Source: Chloroflexota bacterium (GTDB lineage Bacteria; Chloroflexota; Anaerolineae; Anaerolineales; UBA4823). Taken from it: 33,696 nucleotides of DNA. This document shows, piece by piece, positions 1 through 10,339 of the stretch. How positions within the stretch are numbered: the first letter of the stretch is position 1; each line of letters starts with the position of its first letter. The position numbers and the translations under genes were made by a program. The notes below the pieces were generated by a model. It did no database searches. It saw only the letters and a list, made by a program, of their open reading frames with translations, and was not told where the DNA came from. The stretch is taken from the NCBI GenBank assembly GCA_012798185.1, contig JAAZNS010000475.1, positions 1 through 33,696 of the forward strand. Direction: 5' to 3'.

Positions 1-1
1 G

Positions 2-304
2 ACGAAGGACGGCAATTGGCGTCCGGTAATTGCCTTATGGCTGGGTGCACTGCTGACAGCCTTCTTTTGGGAGATGTGGAATTTTTATTCCTACCCCAAA
101 TGGATTTACAATGTGCCAGGGGTGGATTTCTGGCACATATTCGAGATGCCTCTGTTGGGCTATGGTGGTTACCTGCCATTCTCACTGGAACTCTTTGCGC
201 TGTATCATCTGGCAACAGGCTTGTTGGGAGATAAAACGGGAGAGTATGTGAGGCTGGGGAAAAATGACCACAGTGGCGCAGAGATCGCGGAGGCTGAAAT
301 CTGA
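2..304 (+). CDS. C-terminal part of an integral membrane protein, truncated by the window start
   Basis: The 74..304 frame is open back to base 2 (TKDGNWRPVIALWLGALLTAFFWEMWNFYSYPKWIYNVPG...FEMPLLGYGGYLPFSLELFALYHL). Hydrophobic segments present; TGA stop at 302-304. Confidence 0.7.
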   Translation, partial: TKDGNWRPVIALWLGALLTAFFWEMWNFYSYPKWIYNVPGVDFWHIFEMPLLGYGGYLPFSLELFALYHLATGLLGDKTGEYVRLGKNDHSGAEIAEAEI

Positions 305-348
305 CCACTTTGCACCTACAGCATTCAGCCTATGGCTTACAGATCCTC

Positions 349-1290
349 TCAAATCTCCCCAAAAGTGCCTCCCTCGGGGATCTGCATTAAATCGTACGGC
401 GTGATCTGGTATACATAGTAATTCAGCCAGTTGGAGAAGAGCAGGTTGGCATGGCTGCGCCAGCGCACTACGGGTAGCTGGCTGGGATCATCGGCGGGGT
501 AATAGTTGCGGGGTATTTCGATAGGTAAGCCCTTATTGATATCACGGTCGTATTCGCTCTTTAGAGTGAGGGGATCATATTCGGAATGCCCGGTGACGAA
601 GAAGTGCCGCCGGTCACGCGAGGCAACGATGTATACCCCCGCCTCGTCTGATTCTGCCAAAAGCTCCACCTCCGGCACCTGCAGAATGTCAGCGCGGCGG
701 ATTTCGGTGTGGCGTGAGTGGGGTGCATAGAACACATCATCGAAACCTCGCAGTAATTTCTCGTTTTTAACTACCACACGGTGGGGGAAAACCCCGAACA
801 TTTTCTGCGGCAGGGGATATTTGGGAATGCCGTAATGGTAATAGAGACCAGCCTGCGCCCCCCAGCAAATATAGAATGTGGAGAAGACATGCGTCGTCTG
901 CCAGCGCATTAATTCGGTTAATTCGTTCCAATAATCCACTTCTTCGAAAGGCAGATTTTCTACCGGCGCTCCAGTGATAATCAGACCATCGAATTTTTGC
1001 GAGCAAATTTTAAAGAAGGTCTTATAATGCGCCAGCAAGTGCTCTTGGGGTGTGTTTTTTGAATCATGCGACTCCATGTGCAAGAGAGTAATATCCACCT
1101 GCAGGGCGGTATTGCTGATCAAGCGCAGCAGCTGGGTTTCGGTGGCGATTTTAGTCGGCATCAGGTTAAGGATTGCCAGCTTTAGCGGGCGGATATCCTG
1201 CCGAACGGCGCGCTGCTGTCCCATGATGAAGATGTTCTCCTTTTTCAAAATTTCCAAAGCGGGCAGAGTCTCAGGTATAGTGACAGGCAT
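349..1290 (-). CDS. metA: Homoserine O-acyltransferase (MetA family), predicted acetyl-CoA specific
   Basis: 313 aa with MetA-family motifs: [91 protein letters not shown]. Confidence 0.95.
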   Translation of the reverse strand: MPVTIPETLPALEILKKENIFIMGQQRAVRQDIRPLKLAILNLMPTKIATETQLLRLISNTALQVDITLLHMESHDSKNTPQEHLLAHYKTFFKICSQKFDGLIITGAPVENLPFEEVDYWNELTELMRWQTTHVFSTFYICWGAQAGLYYHYGIPKYPLPQKMFGVFPHRVVVKNEKLLRGFDDVFYAPHSRHTEIRRADILQVPEVELLAESDEAGVYIVASRDRRHFFVTGHSEYDPLTLKSEYDRDINKGLPIEIPRNYYPADDPSQLPVVRWRSHANLLFSNWLNYYVYQITPYDLMQIPEGGTFGEI

Positions 1291-1482
1291 AGTAGACCTC
1301 CGTTAAGATAATAAAAGATTATTCACGAATCCACAGCAAGAATGTCTGTGGGATGAGAAGCGGGAAAGCAGAACAACAATTTTTTGTCATAGTTTGCTGC
1401 CTTGCATTATTTAGTGAATTATTATTGCGGGTAATTCCATAGCACTCAATTGATGTTCTTTTCGAAATGAACGCTATTCCAT

Positions 1483-1564
1483 TGTCATTTTGAGCGAAGC
1501 GAAGATGTTCTCTTATAGTCTCATAGATTCTTCGGTCGCCCTGACGGGCTCCCTCAGAATGACA
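1483..1564. repeat. Dispersed intergenic inverted repeat (TGTCATT-TTGAGCGAAGCGAAG ... CCCTCAGAATGACA)
   Basis: Ends TGTCATTTTGAG / CTCAGAATGACA are inverted. A related unit occurs at the right edge of the window (TGTCATGTTGAGCGTAGCGAAACATC). Confidence 0.7.
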
Positions 1565-1610
1565 ACACCTTTGGAGCGAGGAATGAGAGAAACGATCATT
1601 CAAACAAGGG

Positions 1611-1652
1611 TGCGATTGCTTCGATGCTGTGACAGGCTCATCGCAATGACAG
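1611..1652. repeat. Second dispersed inverted repeat (TGCGATTGCTTCG...CTCATCGCAATGACA)
   Basis: Outer arms TGCGAT/ATCGCA. Same style as the adjacent repeat, in the metY-metA spacer. Confidence 0.6.
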
Positions 1653-1726
1653 TTTGAGATTTTCCAGATAATTGGCTTTATATCCGTTAAGGGTATCCTT
1701 TCTCTAACAGATCGTTGGGGTGATTT

Positions 1727-3106
<1,380 letters not shown>

Positions 3107-3112
3107 TCAGCG

Positions 3113-3179
3113 CAGACGCATCATGGCGACGTGATGCGTCTGGCGAGGCGGGAAACAATCTCCCGTCGCAGACGCATCA
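3113..3179 (-). promoter_or_regulatory. Leader region with mutually exclusive hairpins (TGATGCGTCTG / CAGACGCATCA / TGATGCGTCTG)
   Basis: Plus-strand 11-mers CAGACGCATCA at 3113-3123 and 3169-3179 flank the reverse complement TGATGCGTCTG at 3132-3142. The middle element can pair with only one partner at a time. Confidence 0.55.
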
Positions 3180-3430
3180 TCATGGCCATAGAGAAAGAAT
3201 AGGGGCTCATACGCTATCGTTGCTGTATATTTTACGGAAGTGAATGAAAAAGTCAATTGGAATAAATGACAAAAATATTACCCAAATTTTGGGCAGGTTG
3301 ATAAGAGCTCGTCGAATATGGATTATTATTTTAATTTGGTTCAATTAACATTCAGTATTTTCTCGATATAATTAGTATTTCCAAAACTTGTAATTTCTCC
3401 GAATTTATAGATTTCTAAAAGTAAAAAACC

Positions 3431-4405
3431 ATGAAACCAAATGAAGATTTCCTCAAAATAAAAGTTGCCGTAGTGCAGGCTGCACCGATTCTCTTTGATC
3501 GTGAAGCGAGCGTCGAAAAAGCCTGCCGCCTGACCCGTGAAGCCGCAGGGCAAGGAGCTAAGCTGGTCCTGTTCCCCGAGGCGTTTATCCCCGCTTACCC
3601 GCGCGGGCTTAGCTTTGGCGCAGTGGTGGGCAGTCGCAGTGCAGAAGGACGGCGTACCTGGCAAACTTATTGGGCGAACGCGGTGGATATTCCCAGCCCG
3701 GCTACAGAAGCATTGGCAGAAGCAGCTCAGCAAGCCAATGTGTACCTGGCGATCGGCGTCATCGAACGCGATAGCCAATTCAGCGGCGGCACACTCTATT
3801 GCACCTTACTTTACTTCAGCCCCGAAGGGAAGCTGATCGGCAAACACCGCAAACTCAAACCGACCGCCTCCGAGCGGCTCATTTGGGGCGAAGGTGACGG
3901 CAGCACCCTCACCGTGCTGGATACCAGGATCGGCAAGATCGGCGGGTTGATCTGCTGGGAAAATTACATGCCTCTGGCGCGCATGGCGCTGTACGGCAAA
4001 GGCGTCGAAATCTATCTGGCGCCCACCGCCGATTCACGGGATAGCTGGCAGGCTACCATGCAGCATATCGCCCTGGAGGGGCGCTGCTTCGTGTTGGGCT
4101 GCAACCAGTATGTCACCAAATCCATGTATCCGCCCGACCTGGATGGCATCGAAGAGCTGGCAAGCCTGCCCGAGGAAATGTGCCGCGGCGGCAGCGTCAT
4201 CGTCTCTCCGATGGGCAGGGTGCTGGCGGGTCCGCTCTTTGGCGAGGAAGGCATGTTATTTGCTGAGCTGGATATGGCAGAACTCGCCCAAAGCAAATAC
4301 GATTTCGATGTCGCTGGTCACTACGCCCGACCCGACGTATTTCAACTGATTATCAATGACAAGCCATTGCCGCCGGTAAATTACCGGGCGAGGGACAAGA
4401 AATAA
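3431..4405 (+). CDS. Nitrilase / carbon-nitrogen hydrolase
   Basis: 324 aa: KVAVVQAAPILFDREASVEKA, LVLFPEAFIPAYPRG, GKHRKLKPTASERLIWGEGDG, GGLICWENYMPLARMALY. Nitrilase-type Glu-Lys-Cys triad context. Confidence 0.93.
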   Translation: MKPNEDFLKIKVAVVQAAPILFDREASVEKACRLTREAAGQGAKLVLFPEAFIPAYPRGLSFGAVVGSRSAEGRRTWQTYWANAVDIPSPATEALAEAAQQANVYLAIGVIERDSQFSGGTLYCTLLYFSPEGKLIGKHRKLKPTASERLIWGEGDGSTLTVLDTRIGKIGGLICWENYMPLARMALYGKGVEIYLAPTADSRDSWQATMQHIALEGRCFVLGCNQYVTKSMYPPDLDGIEELASLPEEMCRGGSVIVSPMGRVLAGPLFGEEGMLFAELDMAELAQSKYDFDVAGHYARPDVFQLIINDKPLPPVNYRARDKK

Positions 4406-4494
4406 AAGACGTGATAGGTAATCAGGTATTAGTCAATCAGGTAATTAGGAAATTAGGGAATTTATTTTAAATCATAGATTATATGGGGAATGAT

Positions 4495-4537
4495 AGCGAC
4501 GCCATTCGCCTCGAGATACGAGGCGAATGGCGTCGCT
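4495..4537. repeat. Perfect 19-bp inverted repeat with 5-nt loop
   Basis: AGCGACGCCATTCGCCTCG-AGATA-CGAGGCGAATGGCGTCGCT, no mismatch and no downstream T tract. Confidence 0.9.
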
Positions 4538-4718
4538 CAATTGGGCTAGTGGGTTTTCCGATTTGAGTGATGGTTTCAACAAAGGAAAAAATCACTGTTT
4601 ATGATTGATGTATAATTTAAGTATTGGGAGATATGGTTTAACGAAAATAGGTTTGAAAGCCTGCTGTTTTACAGTACAGTGAAAGTCTGTGATTTTTATA
4701 ATGATGTAATAAATTTCA

Positions 4719-6005
4719 ATGGACTACAAGATAAGAGACGGGATTGAAGTTGAAGATATGGTTGAAAACATCTGCACAAAGATGTTTTTCTCAGACTTCG
4801 TTGTGCGTAATCCGATGTATATGAAAATTGATGGGACACAAAAGGAAGCAGCGGATTTGCTTGTACCATTTAAAAACCACCTTTTAGTATTTCAGGTAAA
4901 GTCAAAGATTGAATACAAAAAAGCTAGCGAAAAATCGGAAATAGATTTTGGAAGAATCGCAAAAGTAACCAATAGTGCAATTAAACAGTTAAAAACAATA
5001 AAGAGAGCAATAGAAAATAATTGGTTGAAAGAATTAACGACTGTGAAAGGTTACAAAATTTCTTTTGTACCGAAAGACTATACTCAAATTATTGGGATTG
5101 TAGTTGTTGATTTAATCGGAGAAGAGAAATTTTCGTGGGATGAGCGTACAGGATTTGTCGGAAATTATCTATTTAGACATAATATGCCGATCCATATTTT
5201 TACGCGTGACGAGTTTGAAGCATTATCAACTGAACTCGATACACTCCCTGACCTTGTTACTTTCTTAGATATTCGGCAACTATTTATAGAGCGTAGGTTA
5301 TTTCTCTTACCAGTACCTATTTTAGATTTTTTGGTATTCTATAAAACTAAACCGGATGAAGTAGACCGGATATTAGAAAACAGAACCAATTTAATTCTGG
5401 AAGAAGGAATGTGGGAAACTTATCTTGACAAATTCGCGTCAGTAATAAGACGCAGGAATGAATTAAATAAGCCAAGATATCTTATTGACGCAATAATCGA
5501 TTATCTACATACATCTGTAGGATATACCGACTTTGATCATGTCGCAAAAGAACTAGGAATAACAGGACAAGGATCAATTGAAGGTTACCTGACATCCGCA
5601 AGAGAACTCGCTAGTCTATCCAGATTGGAGAGAAGAATCCTTGGCGAAAGATTGTTGCGATGTATGAAGAATGCTGAAACACAGGAACAGTCTTATTCAT
5701 TAGTAATGAACGAGAATGATGCAAGTGCATTCTTAGTTCTTTCCATGTCGGGTGATCGATCAAAACGCCAGTCAACACTCTATCTTTTATGTGCAATGGC
5801 CTATTGTTACTTAAATTTGAATCAAATTATTGGAATATCCACAGAATCTTTAAATGTCTCTTTTAGATCATATGATGTCTTTGGGTTAAAAGAAACAAAA
5901 ATTTTAAATCATGATGAATTAGCTGAGCAAGCAAAGAGTTTTTTTAGTAAACCTTATACACCTGAAGTTACCGAATATCAAGGCAGAATAGATCAAATTG
6001 ACTAA
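4719..6005 (+). CDS. Hypothetical protein, putative PD-(D/E)XK-like N-terminal domain
   Basis: 428-aa ORF, AT-rich compared with neighbours. N-terminal EVEDMVENICTKMFF...KEAADLLVPFKNHLLVFQVKSK resembles the E...D...(Q)xK arrangement. Confidence 0.75.
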   Translation: MDYKIRDGIEVEDMVENICTKMFFSDFVVRNPMYMKIDGTQKEAADLLVPFKNHLLVFQVKSKIEYKKASEKSEIDFGRIAKVTNSAIKQLKTIKRAIENNWLKELTTVKGYKISFVPKDYTQIIGIVVVDLIGEEKFSWDERTGFVGNYLFRHNMPIHIFTRDEFEALSTELDTLPDLVTFLDIRQLFIERRLFLLPVPILDFLVFYKTKPDEVDRILENRTNLILEEGMWETYLDKFASVIRRRNELNKPRYLIDAIIDYLHTSVGYTDFDHVAKELGITGQGSIEGYLTSARELASLSRLERRILGERLLRCMKNAETQEQSYSLVMNENDASAFLVLSMSGDRSKRQSTLYLLCAMAYCYLNLNQIIGISTESLNVSFRSYDVFGLKETKILNHDELAEQAKSFFSKPYTPEVTEYQGRIDQID

Positions 6006-6297
6006 TACCACTTGCATCGGAAGAGGCTTTCTCCGAGATGCAAAGCGGCTAGTCATGAGCCAACTAAGTTTGGGTTGGATGACGTCCCAAGTCAAAACTG
6101 ACGGTTGATGATGAAATCCTTCGGTGGCAAACCATCAAGCATAAAAACATTTTTTAGATTTTCACCATTCCTATCTCTACACATAAAAGTAAAATAGCCT
6201 TTTACTCAAAGGCTTAAACCGAGATGAAATCAAATTGGTCAGAGTATGAACAAGGAAAAGCAACAGGGAAAAAGAAAACGGAAGATGGGGTATTATC

Positions 6298-6420
6298 CAT
6301 GATGATGAATTGAATAAAAAAGCGCGAATTACTTTGGAGAAAGATGGCCAAGCTGTTTCTTTTTCAATAACTTGTGGTATCTATGGATGGATATTTCTCA
6401 CATGTTTTTTCTTAGCCTAG
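6298..6420 (+). pseudogene. Remnant reading frame of a small hypothetical protein
   Basis: Reads HDDELNKKARITLEKDGQAVSFSITCGIYGWIFLTCFFLA*, with no start. Apparent continuation upstream (EYEQGKATGKKKTEDGV) is in another frame. Confidence 0.4.
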
Positions 6421-6424
6421 ACAG

Positions 6425-6613
6425 ATGTTGAAATATATTAAATTATGTGGTATCAAGCCCCCCGACGCACTTCATATCGCTTTGGCGGAATCGGGAAATG
6501 CCGATTATTTCTGCACCTGTGACGATAAATTATTACGAAATGCAAAGAAGGTCAAAGACTTGGCGGTGAAAGTGGTGAATCCTGTCGATTTGGTTCAGGA
6601 GATTGAAAAATGA
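6425..6613 (+). pseudogene. C-terminal fragment of a PIN-domain toxin
   Basis: 62 aa: PPDALHIALAESGNADYFCTCDDKLLRNAKKV matches the PIN C-terminal half. The N-terminal half with the first acidic residue was not found upstream. Confidence 0.65.
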
Positions 6614-6822
6614 TTACAGACGTAAGACCTTTAATCGAAGTCAATCAGCAAGCAATCAGCCTTCTCTACAAAGAATTAGGTGTGGTCGACGCTGTGCGTT
6701 TTCTTAAGCAATTTACTCAAGGTTTCGGAAATTACACTCAAGAACGGGAAGTTATCTTTGCTGATAAATCCCTAGATGATATCGTGGATGAAATTAAAAA
6801 GCGGAGAAAAACGGAACAGTAA
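6610..6822 (+). CDS. Small protein, probable partner/antitoxin of the PIN fragment
   Basis: 70 aa MITDVRPLIEVNQQAISLLYKELGVVDAVRFLKQF...; ATGA overlap with the PIN fragment stop. Confidence 0.6.
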   Translation: MITDVRPLIEVNQQAISLLYKELGVVDAVRFLKQFTQGFGNYTQEREVIFADKSLDDIVDEIKKRRKTEQ

Positions 6823-6857
6823 GAAAATATTGATCGCCGTCGATTTTGAATAACAAA

Positions 6858-6895
6858 AAAGCTGCCCAAAATTTGGGCAGCTTTTGTTTTTACGA
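6858..6895. terminator. Bidirectional intrinsic terminator between convergent genes
   Basis: AAAAAAGCTGCCCAAAATTTGGGCAGCTTTTGTTTTT; stem flanked by A and T tracts, between the + antitoxin-like gene and the - gdh gene. Confidence 0.85.
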
Positions 6896-6906
6896 ACTAT
6901 TAGCGA

Positions 6907-8190
6907 CTAAACCCAGCCGCGCAGTTCCATGGCTTTCACGACACGGTCGATAGCTACCATATAGGCAGCGTCGCGCATGTAGACTTTTTCTTTCTTAGAC
7001 ATATCCAGCACAGCGTGGAAGGCAGAGGTCATCTTGGTGTCCAGTTTTTCCAATACTTCCTCTTTGGTCCAGTAGAAATTCATATCATTCTGGACGGATT
7101 CGAAGTACGAGCAGGTCACACCGCCGGCGTTGCACAGGAAATCGGGGATATCGAAGATTCCGTTCTTCTGGAAGTATTCATCGGCTTCGGGAGTGCAGGG
7201 TCCATTGGCGCCTTCGGCGACGATTTTCACTTTAGAAGAAATCTTCTTGACAGTTTCGGCATTGACCTGACCTTCGAGAGCTGCCGGGATGAGGACTTCG
7301 ACATCTTTGCTGATCCAGGCGTCACCCGGCTCGAGAGTATAGCCAGCCTTCTGCGCTTTAGCTTTATCGATGGTGCCGTATTGATCGACGATAGAAAGCA
7401 AAAAGCGCGGGTCGATGCCGCCTTCTTTGCTGTAGGTATAGGCTTTCTTATCATTGCGGTCCCAGCAGGAAACGCAGACCACTTTCCCGCCCAGCATTTC
7501 AACGAAACCGATAGCAGCATATTGGGCAACATTCCCGAAACCCTGAATGGCTGCGCTGCACTTTTTGGAATCCATCTTCAGGTGCTTCATGGCTTCGCGC
7601 ACGCAATAGATGACGCCGTAGCCGGTGGCTTCGGTTCTGCCCTGCGAACCGCCGCCGCCCAGGGGTTTACCGGTGAACACACCAGGGGTATATTCGCCCG
7701 TCAGCTTAGAATATTCGTCCATCATCCAGCCCATCATCTGCGGGGTAGTGCCCACATCCGGCGCGGGGACATCGTTGCGCGGACCGATATTCTTCCACAT
7801 GACATCGACCCAGCCGCGGCACAGGCGTTCTTTTTCGCCGGTGGAAAGGGTAGCGGGGTCGACCACGATGCCGCCTTTACCGCCGCCCAGAGGAATGTCT
7901 GCCACAGCGCACTTCCAGGTCATCCAGGTAGCCAGGGCGCGCACGGTATCGAATGTTTCGTTGGCTGCAAAGCGAATGCCGCCTTTGTTGGGTCCGCGGG
8001 CATCATTATGCTGCACGCGGTAACCCTGGAATACACGCAGGGAGCCGTCGTCCATGCGCACGGGAATGCGGAAGGAAAATTCGCGCAGTGGCCAGCGAAG
8101 GACTTCGCATACTTCGGGTTTGAGTTTTAGCTGCTTGGCAACACGGTCGAATTGCGCCTGTGCCATTTGAAATGCATTTAGTTCTGCCAT
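6907..8190 (-). CDS. gdhA: Glutamate dehydrogenase (Glu/Leu/Phe/Val dehydrogenase family)
   Basis: 427 aa: QGYRVQHNDARGPNKGGIRF, MTWKCAVADIPLGGGKGGI, GRTEATGYGV, AAIQGFGNVAQYAA, AEGANGPCTPEAD. Confidence 0.95.
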   Translation of the reverse strand: MAELNAFQMAQAQFDRVAKQLKLKPEVCEVLRWPLREFSFRIPVRMDDGSLRVFQGYRVQHNDARGPNKGGIRFAANETFDTVRALATWMTWKCAVADIPLGGGKGGIVVDPATLSTGEKERLCRGWVDVMWKNIGPRNDVPAPDVGTTPQMMGWMMDEYSKLTGEYTPGVFTGKPLGGGGSQGRTEATGYGVIYCVREAMKHLKMDSKKCSAAIQGFGNVAQYAAIGFVEMLGGKVVCVSCWDRNDKKAYTYSKEGGIDPRFLLSIVDQYGTIDKAKAQKAGYTLEPGDAWISKDVEVLIPAALEGQVNAETVKKISSKVKIVAEGANGPCTPEADEYFQKNGIFDIPDFLCNAGGVTCSYFESVQNDMNFYWTKEEVLEKLDTKMTSAFHAVLDMSKKEKVYMRDAAYMVAIDRVVKAMELRGWV

Positions 8191-8235
8191 CTATTTTTCT
8201 CCTATGGATATTTTATTTATTATTACAAAAAATAA

Positions 8236-8263
8236 ACGGGCATCCCGGTATGGTGCCCGCATG
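8236..8263 (-). terminator. Terminator-like hairpin upstream of gdhA
   Basis: Minus strand: CGGGCACCATACCGGGATGCCCGTTTATTTTTTG; 6-bp stem CGGGCA/TGCCCG followed by a U-rich run. Confidence 0.5.
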
Positions 8264-8530
8264 TAAGATTGCTTACGCAATGTATATGTTACCGACATAG
8301 CTCATGACGATAAAATTCCTCGCCGGTTTTACGGCAAGCTTAACCTTAATCCAACTCGTTCAATGAGTCAAGAGACGAAATGTTACATATGAATAGTGAC
8401 ATTTTTCACATTACCGCTTGAGTTTATCACATGAAAATACAGTCCGAGAAGGAGGCTGGCTGCCACTATGACGCATAATTTTCGCTACAAATTGGGATAA
8501 AGTGACAAGCTTCCTTGTCTTTATTTATCC

Positions 8531-8790
8531 CCATATACAAAAATTTTCCTTCTTTTAGCGCGATCGTAATGAAAAATCGGTGCAATATTTCCTGGAATTT
8601 CTTGGGGGTATAGATAAAAACATCGCCATCTCGATGAAGTATAACTGTGCTGATTTCCTACAGTAAACCATTATAACGATCGAAAAAGCGTTTGGAAGTT
8701 TTAGACCAATACTAAATCCATGTCGCTGTGCCGGCTGGCTTTTCCGTGTGCCAGCGATCCAAACAAGATGGCTTTTAGAATGTGGTGATC
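8531..8790 (-). pseudogene. Decayed minimal nucleotidyltransferase (MNT) gene, absent from the ORF track
   Basis: Minus strand reads DHHILKAILFGSLAHGKASRHSDMDLVLV, then after a frameshift KTSKRFFDRYNGLL*EISTVILHRDGDVFIYTPKKFQEILHRFFITIALKEGKFLYMG. It carries the GSxAxG...SDxDLxLV nucleotidyltransferase signature. Confidence 0.8.
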
Positions 8791-8836
8791 AATAAATATT
8801 AGAGAGAACATTTATTAAAATTCTCTGTCGTCACTA

Positions 8837-10333
8837 CTAATATCCATTATTTATCATCGCATTTAATTGCTTTTCCAGTTCCTGTCTTACTACCTGCGGG
8901 TTTGCCTGCCCCTTGGCAGCTTTCATCACTTGCCCGAAGAGCCATTGGGCGATGCCAGTTTTACCTGCCAAATAACTCTGTACCTGTTCAGGATTATTTT
9001 TCAACACCTGCTGCACCATGCCAGCGATAGCGCTGCTATCCGAAATTTGGCGCAAGCCGCGAGAGGCAATGATAGCTTCGGCGCTTTGCCCGCTGTGGAA
9101 CATTTCCGCCAGCACCACCTTACCGGTGCCCAGGTTGATCTCACCGCTGGTCACCAGGAAGATCAAAGCTGCCAGGGCGCGCGGCGTCACCGGGCATTCT
9201 GCCAAGGTCATCCCCGTCTGGTTGAGCAGGCTGAACAGCTCACCGCAAATCCAATTGGCGATTACTTTAGGAGCAACCTGTGGTGCAGCTGCGACTGCAG
9301 CTTCATAATAATCGGCGGTTTCCTGTTCGGCGGTAAGCACTTCGGCGTCATACGCGCTGAGCTTATATTGCTCTTGGAAACGGTGCAGCCGGGAGATGGG
9401 CAGCTCTGGCAAGCTAGCGAGAATTTCTTCCACCCAGGCGCGGTCCAACACTAGAGGGGGCAGGTCTGGTTCGGGGAAGTAACGGTAATCGTGTGCTTCT
9501 TCTTTTGAACGCTGTGTGACGGTAATGCCCTGGTCGTCGATCCAGCCGCGGGTTTCCTGCTCCACCACCTTACCCTCATCCAACAGCGCGCTCTGTCGGC
9601 GGATTTCAAAATCAACAGCCCGCTCCAAGCCGCGGAATGTGTTGAGGTTTTTTATCTCACAGCGCGTGCCAAAAGTCTGGCTGCCTGCAGGGCGAATTGA
9701 AATGTTGGGTTCGATACGCATAGCGCCTTTTTGCATATCACCGGAGTTGACTTTTAGATAGCGCAGCAGGCTGTGCAGAGCCCGGGCGTAGGCGCCCACC
9801 TCTTCGGCGGAATGCATATCGGGCTCGGAAACAATCTCCAAAAGCGGTACTCCGGCGCGGTTTAAATCGATCAGGGTATGTGCCGGACGGATTTCGTTGA
9901 TAGATCCATTGCCCGATTCAGCAATATGGGTCAATTTCCCGGTATCTTCTTCTAAATGTACACGGCGAATACGCACCACTTTTTCCCCCTGTGAAGTCAG
10001 AATAGTAAGCCTGCCATTTACCGCCAGGGGATTTTCGTATTGGGATATCTGGTAGCCTTTGGGCAGATCGGGATAGAAGTAATTTTTGCGGGCGAATAAA
10101 CTGGAAGGGGCAATCTCACACGCCAGCGCCAGCGCCACCCGCAGGGCAAATTCCACCGCCTTTTGATTGACCACCGGCAGCACACCCGGCATTCCGGCAC
10201 ATACCGGGCAGACCGCGCTATTAGGCTCTGCCTGGGTGGTATCCACTACAGGGCAGGCGCAGAACATTTTAGAGCGCGTTGCCAGTTCGGCATGCACTTC
10301 CAGGCCAATCACAGGTTCGTAGATGTTAGACAT
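8837..10333 (-). CDS. gatB: Asp-tRNA(Asn)/Glu-tRNA(Gln) amidotransferase subunit B
   Basis: 498 aa: YEPVIGLEVHAELATRSKMFCAC, CAGMPGVLPVVNQKAVE, FYPDLPKGYQISQYENPLA, HLEEDTGKL, DLNRAGVPLLEIVSEPD. Confidence 0.97.
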   Translation of the reverse strand: MSNIYEPVIGLEVHAELATRSKMFCACPVVDTTQAEPNSAVCPVCAGMPGVLPVVNQKAVEFALRVALALACEIAPSSLFARKNYFYPDLPKGYQISQYENPLAVNGRLTILTSQGEKVVRIRRVHLEEDTGKLTHIAESGNGSINEIRPAHTLIDLNRAGVPLLEIVSEPDMHSAEEVGAYARALHSLLRYLKVNSGDMQKGAMRIEPNISIRPAGSQTFGTRCEIKNLNTFRGLERAVDFEIRRQSALLDEGKVVEQETRGWIDDQGITVTQRSKEEAHDYRYFPEPDLPPLVLDRAWVEEILASLPELPISRLHRFQEQYKLSAYDAEVLTAEQETADYYEAAVAAAPQVAPKVIANWICGELFSLLNQTGMTLAECPVTPRALAALIFLVTSGEINLGTGKVVLAEMFHSGQSAEAIIASRGLRQISDSSAIAGMVQQVLKNNPEQVQSYLAGKTGIAQWLFGQVMKAAKGQANPQVVRQELEKQLNAMINNGY

Positions 10334-10339
10334 CAGGAA

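Noticed and set aside
1319-1603. 94-aa minus-strand ORF
   Set aside because: Its sequence (CHSEGARQGDRRIYETIREHLRFAQNDNG) is a translation of the dispersed inverted repeat; not a credible protein.
4406-4470. AT-rich iterated GGTAATCAGGTATTAGTCAATCAGGTAATTAGGAAATTAGG tract as an iteron array
   Set aside because: Units are degenerate and irregular; likely a simple dispersed tract rather than iterons.
7015-8130. 371-aa plus-strand ORF
   Set aside because: Fully antisense to well-supported gdhA; low-complexity shadow ORF.
8867-9454. 195-aa plus-strand ORF
   Set aside because: Antisense to gatB, no recognisable family.
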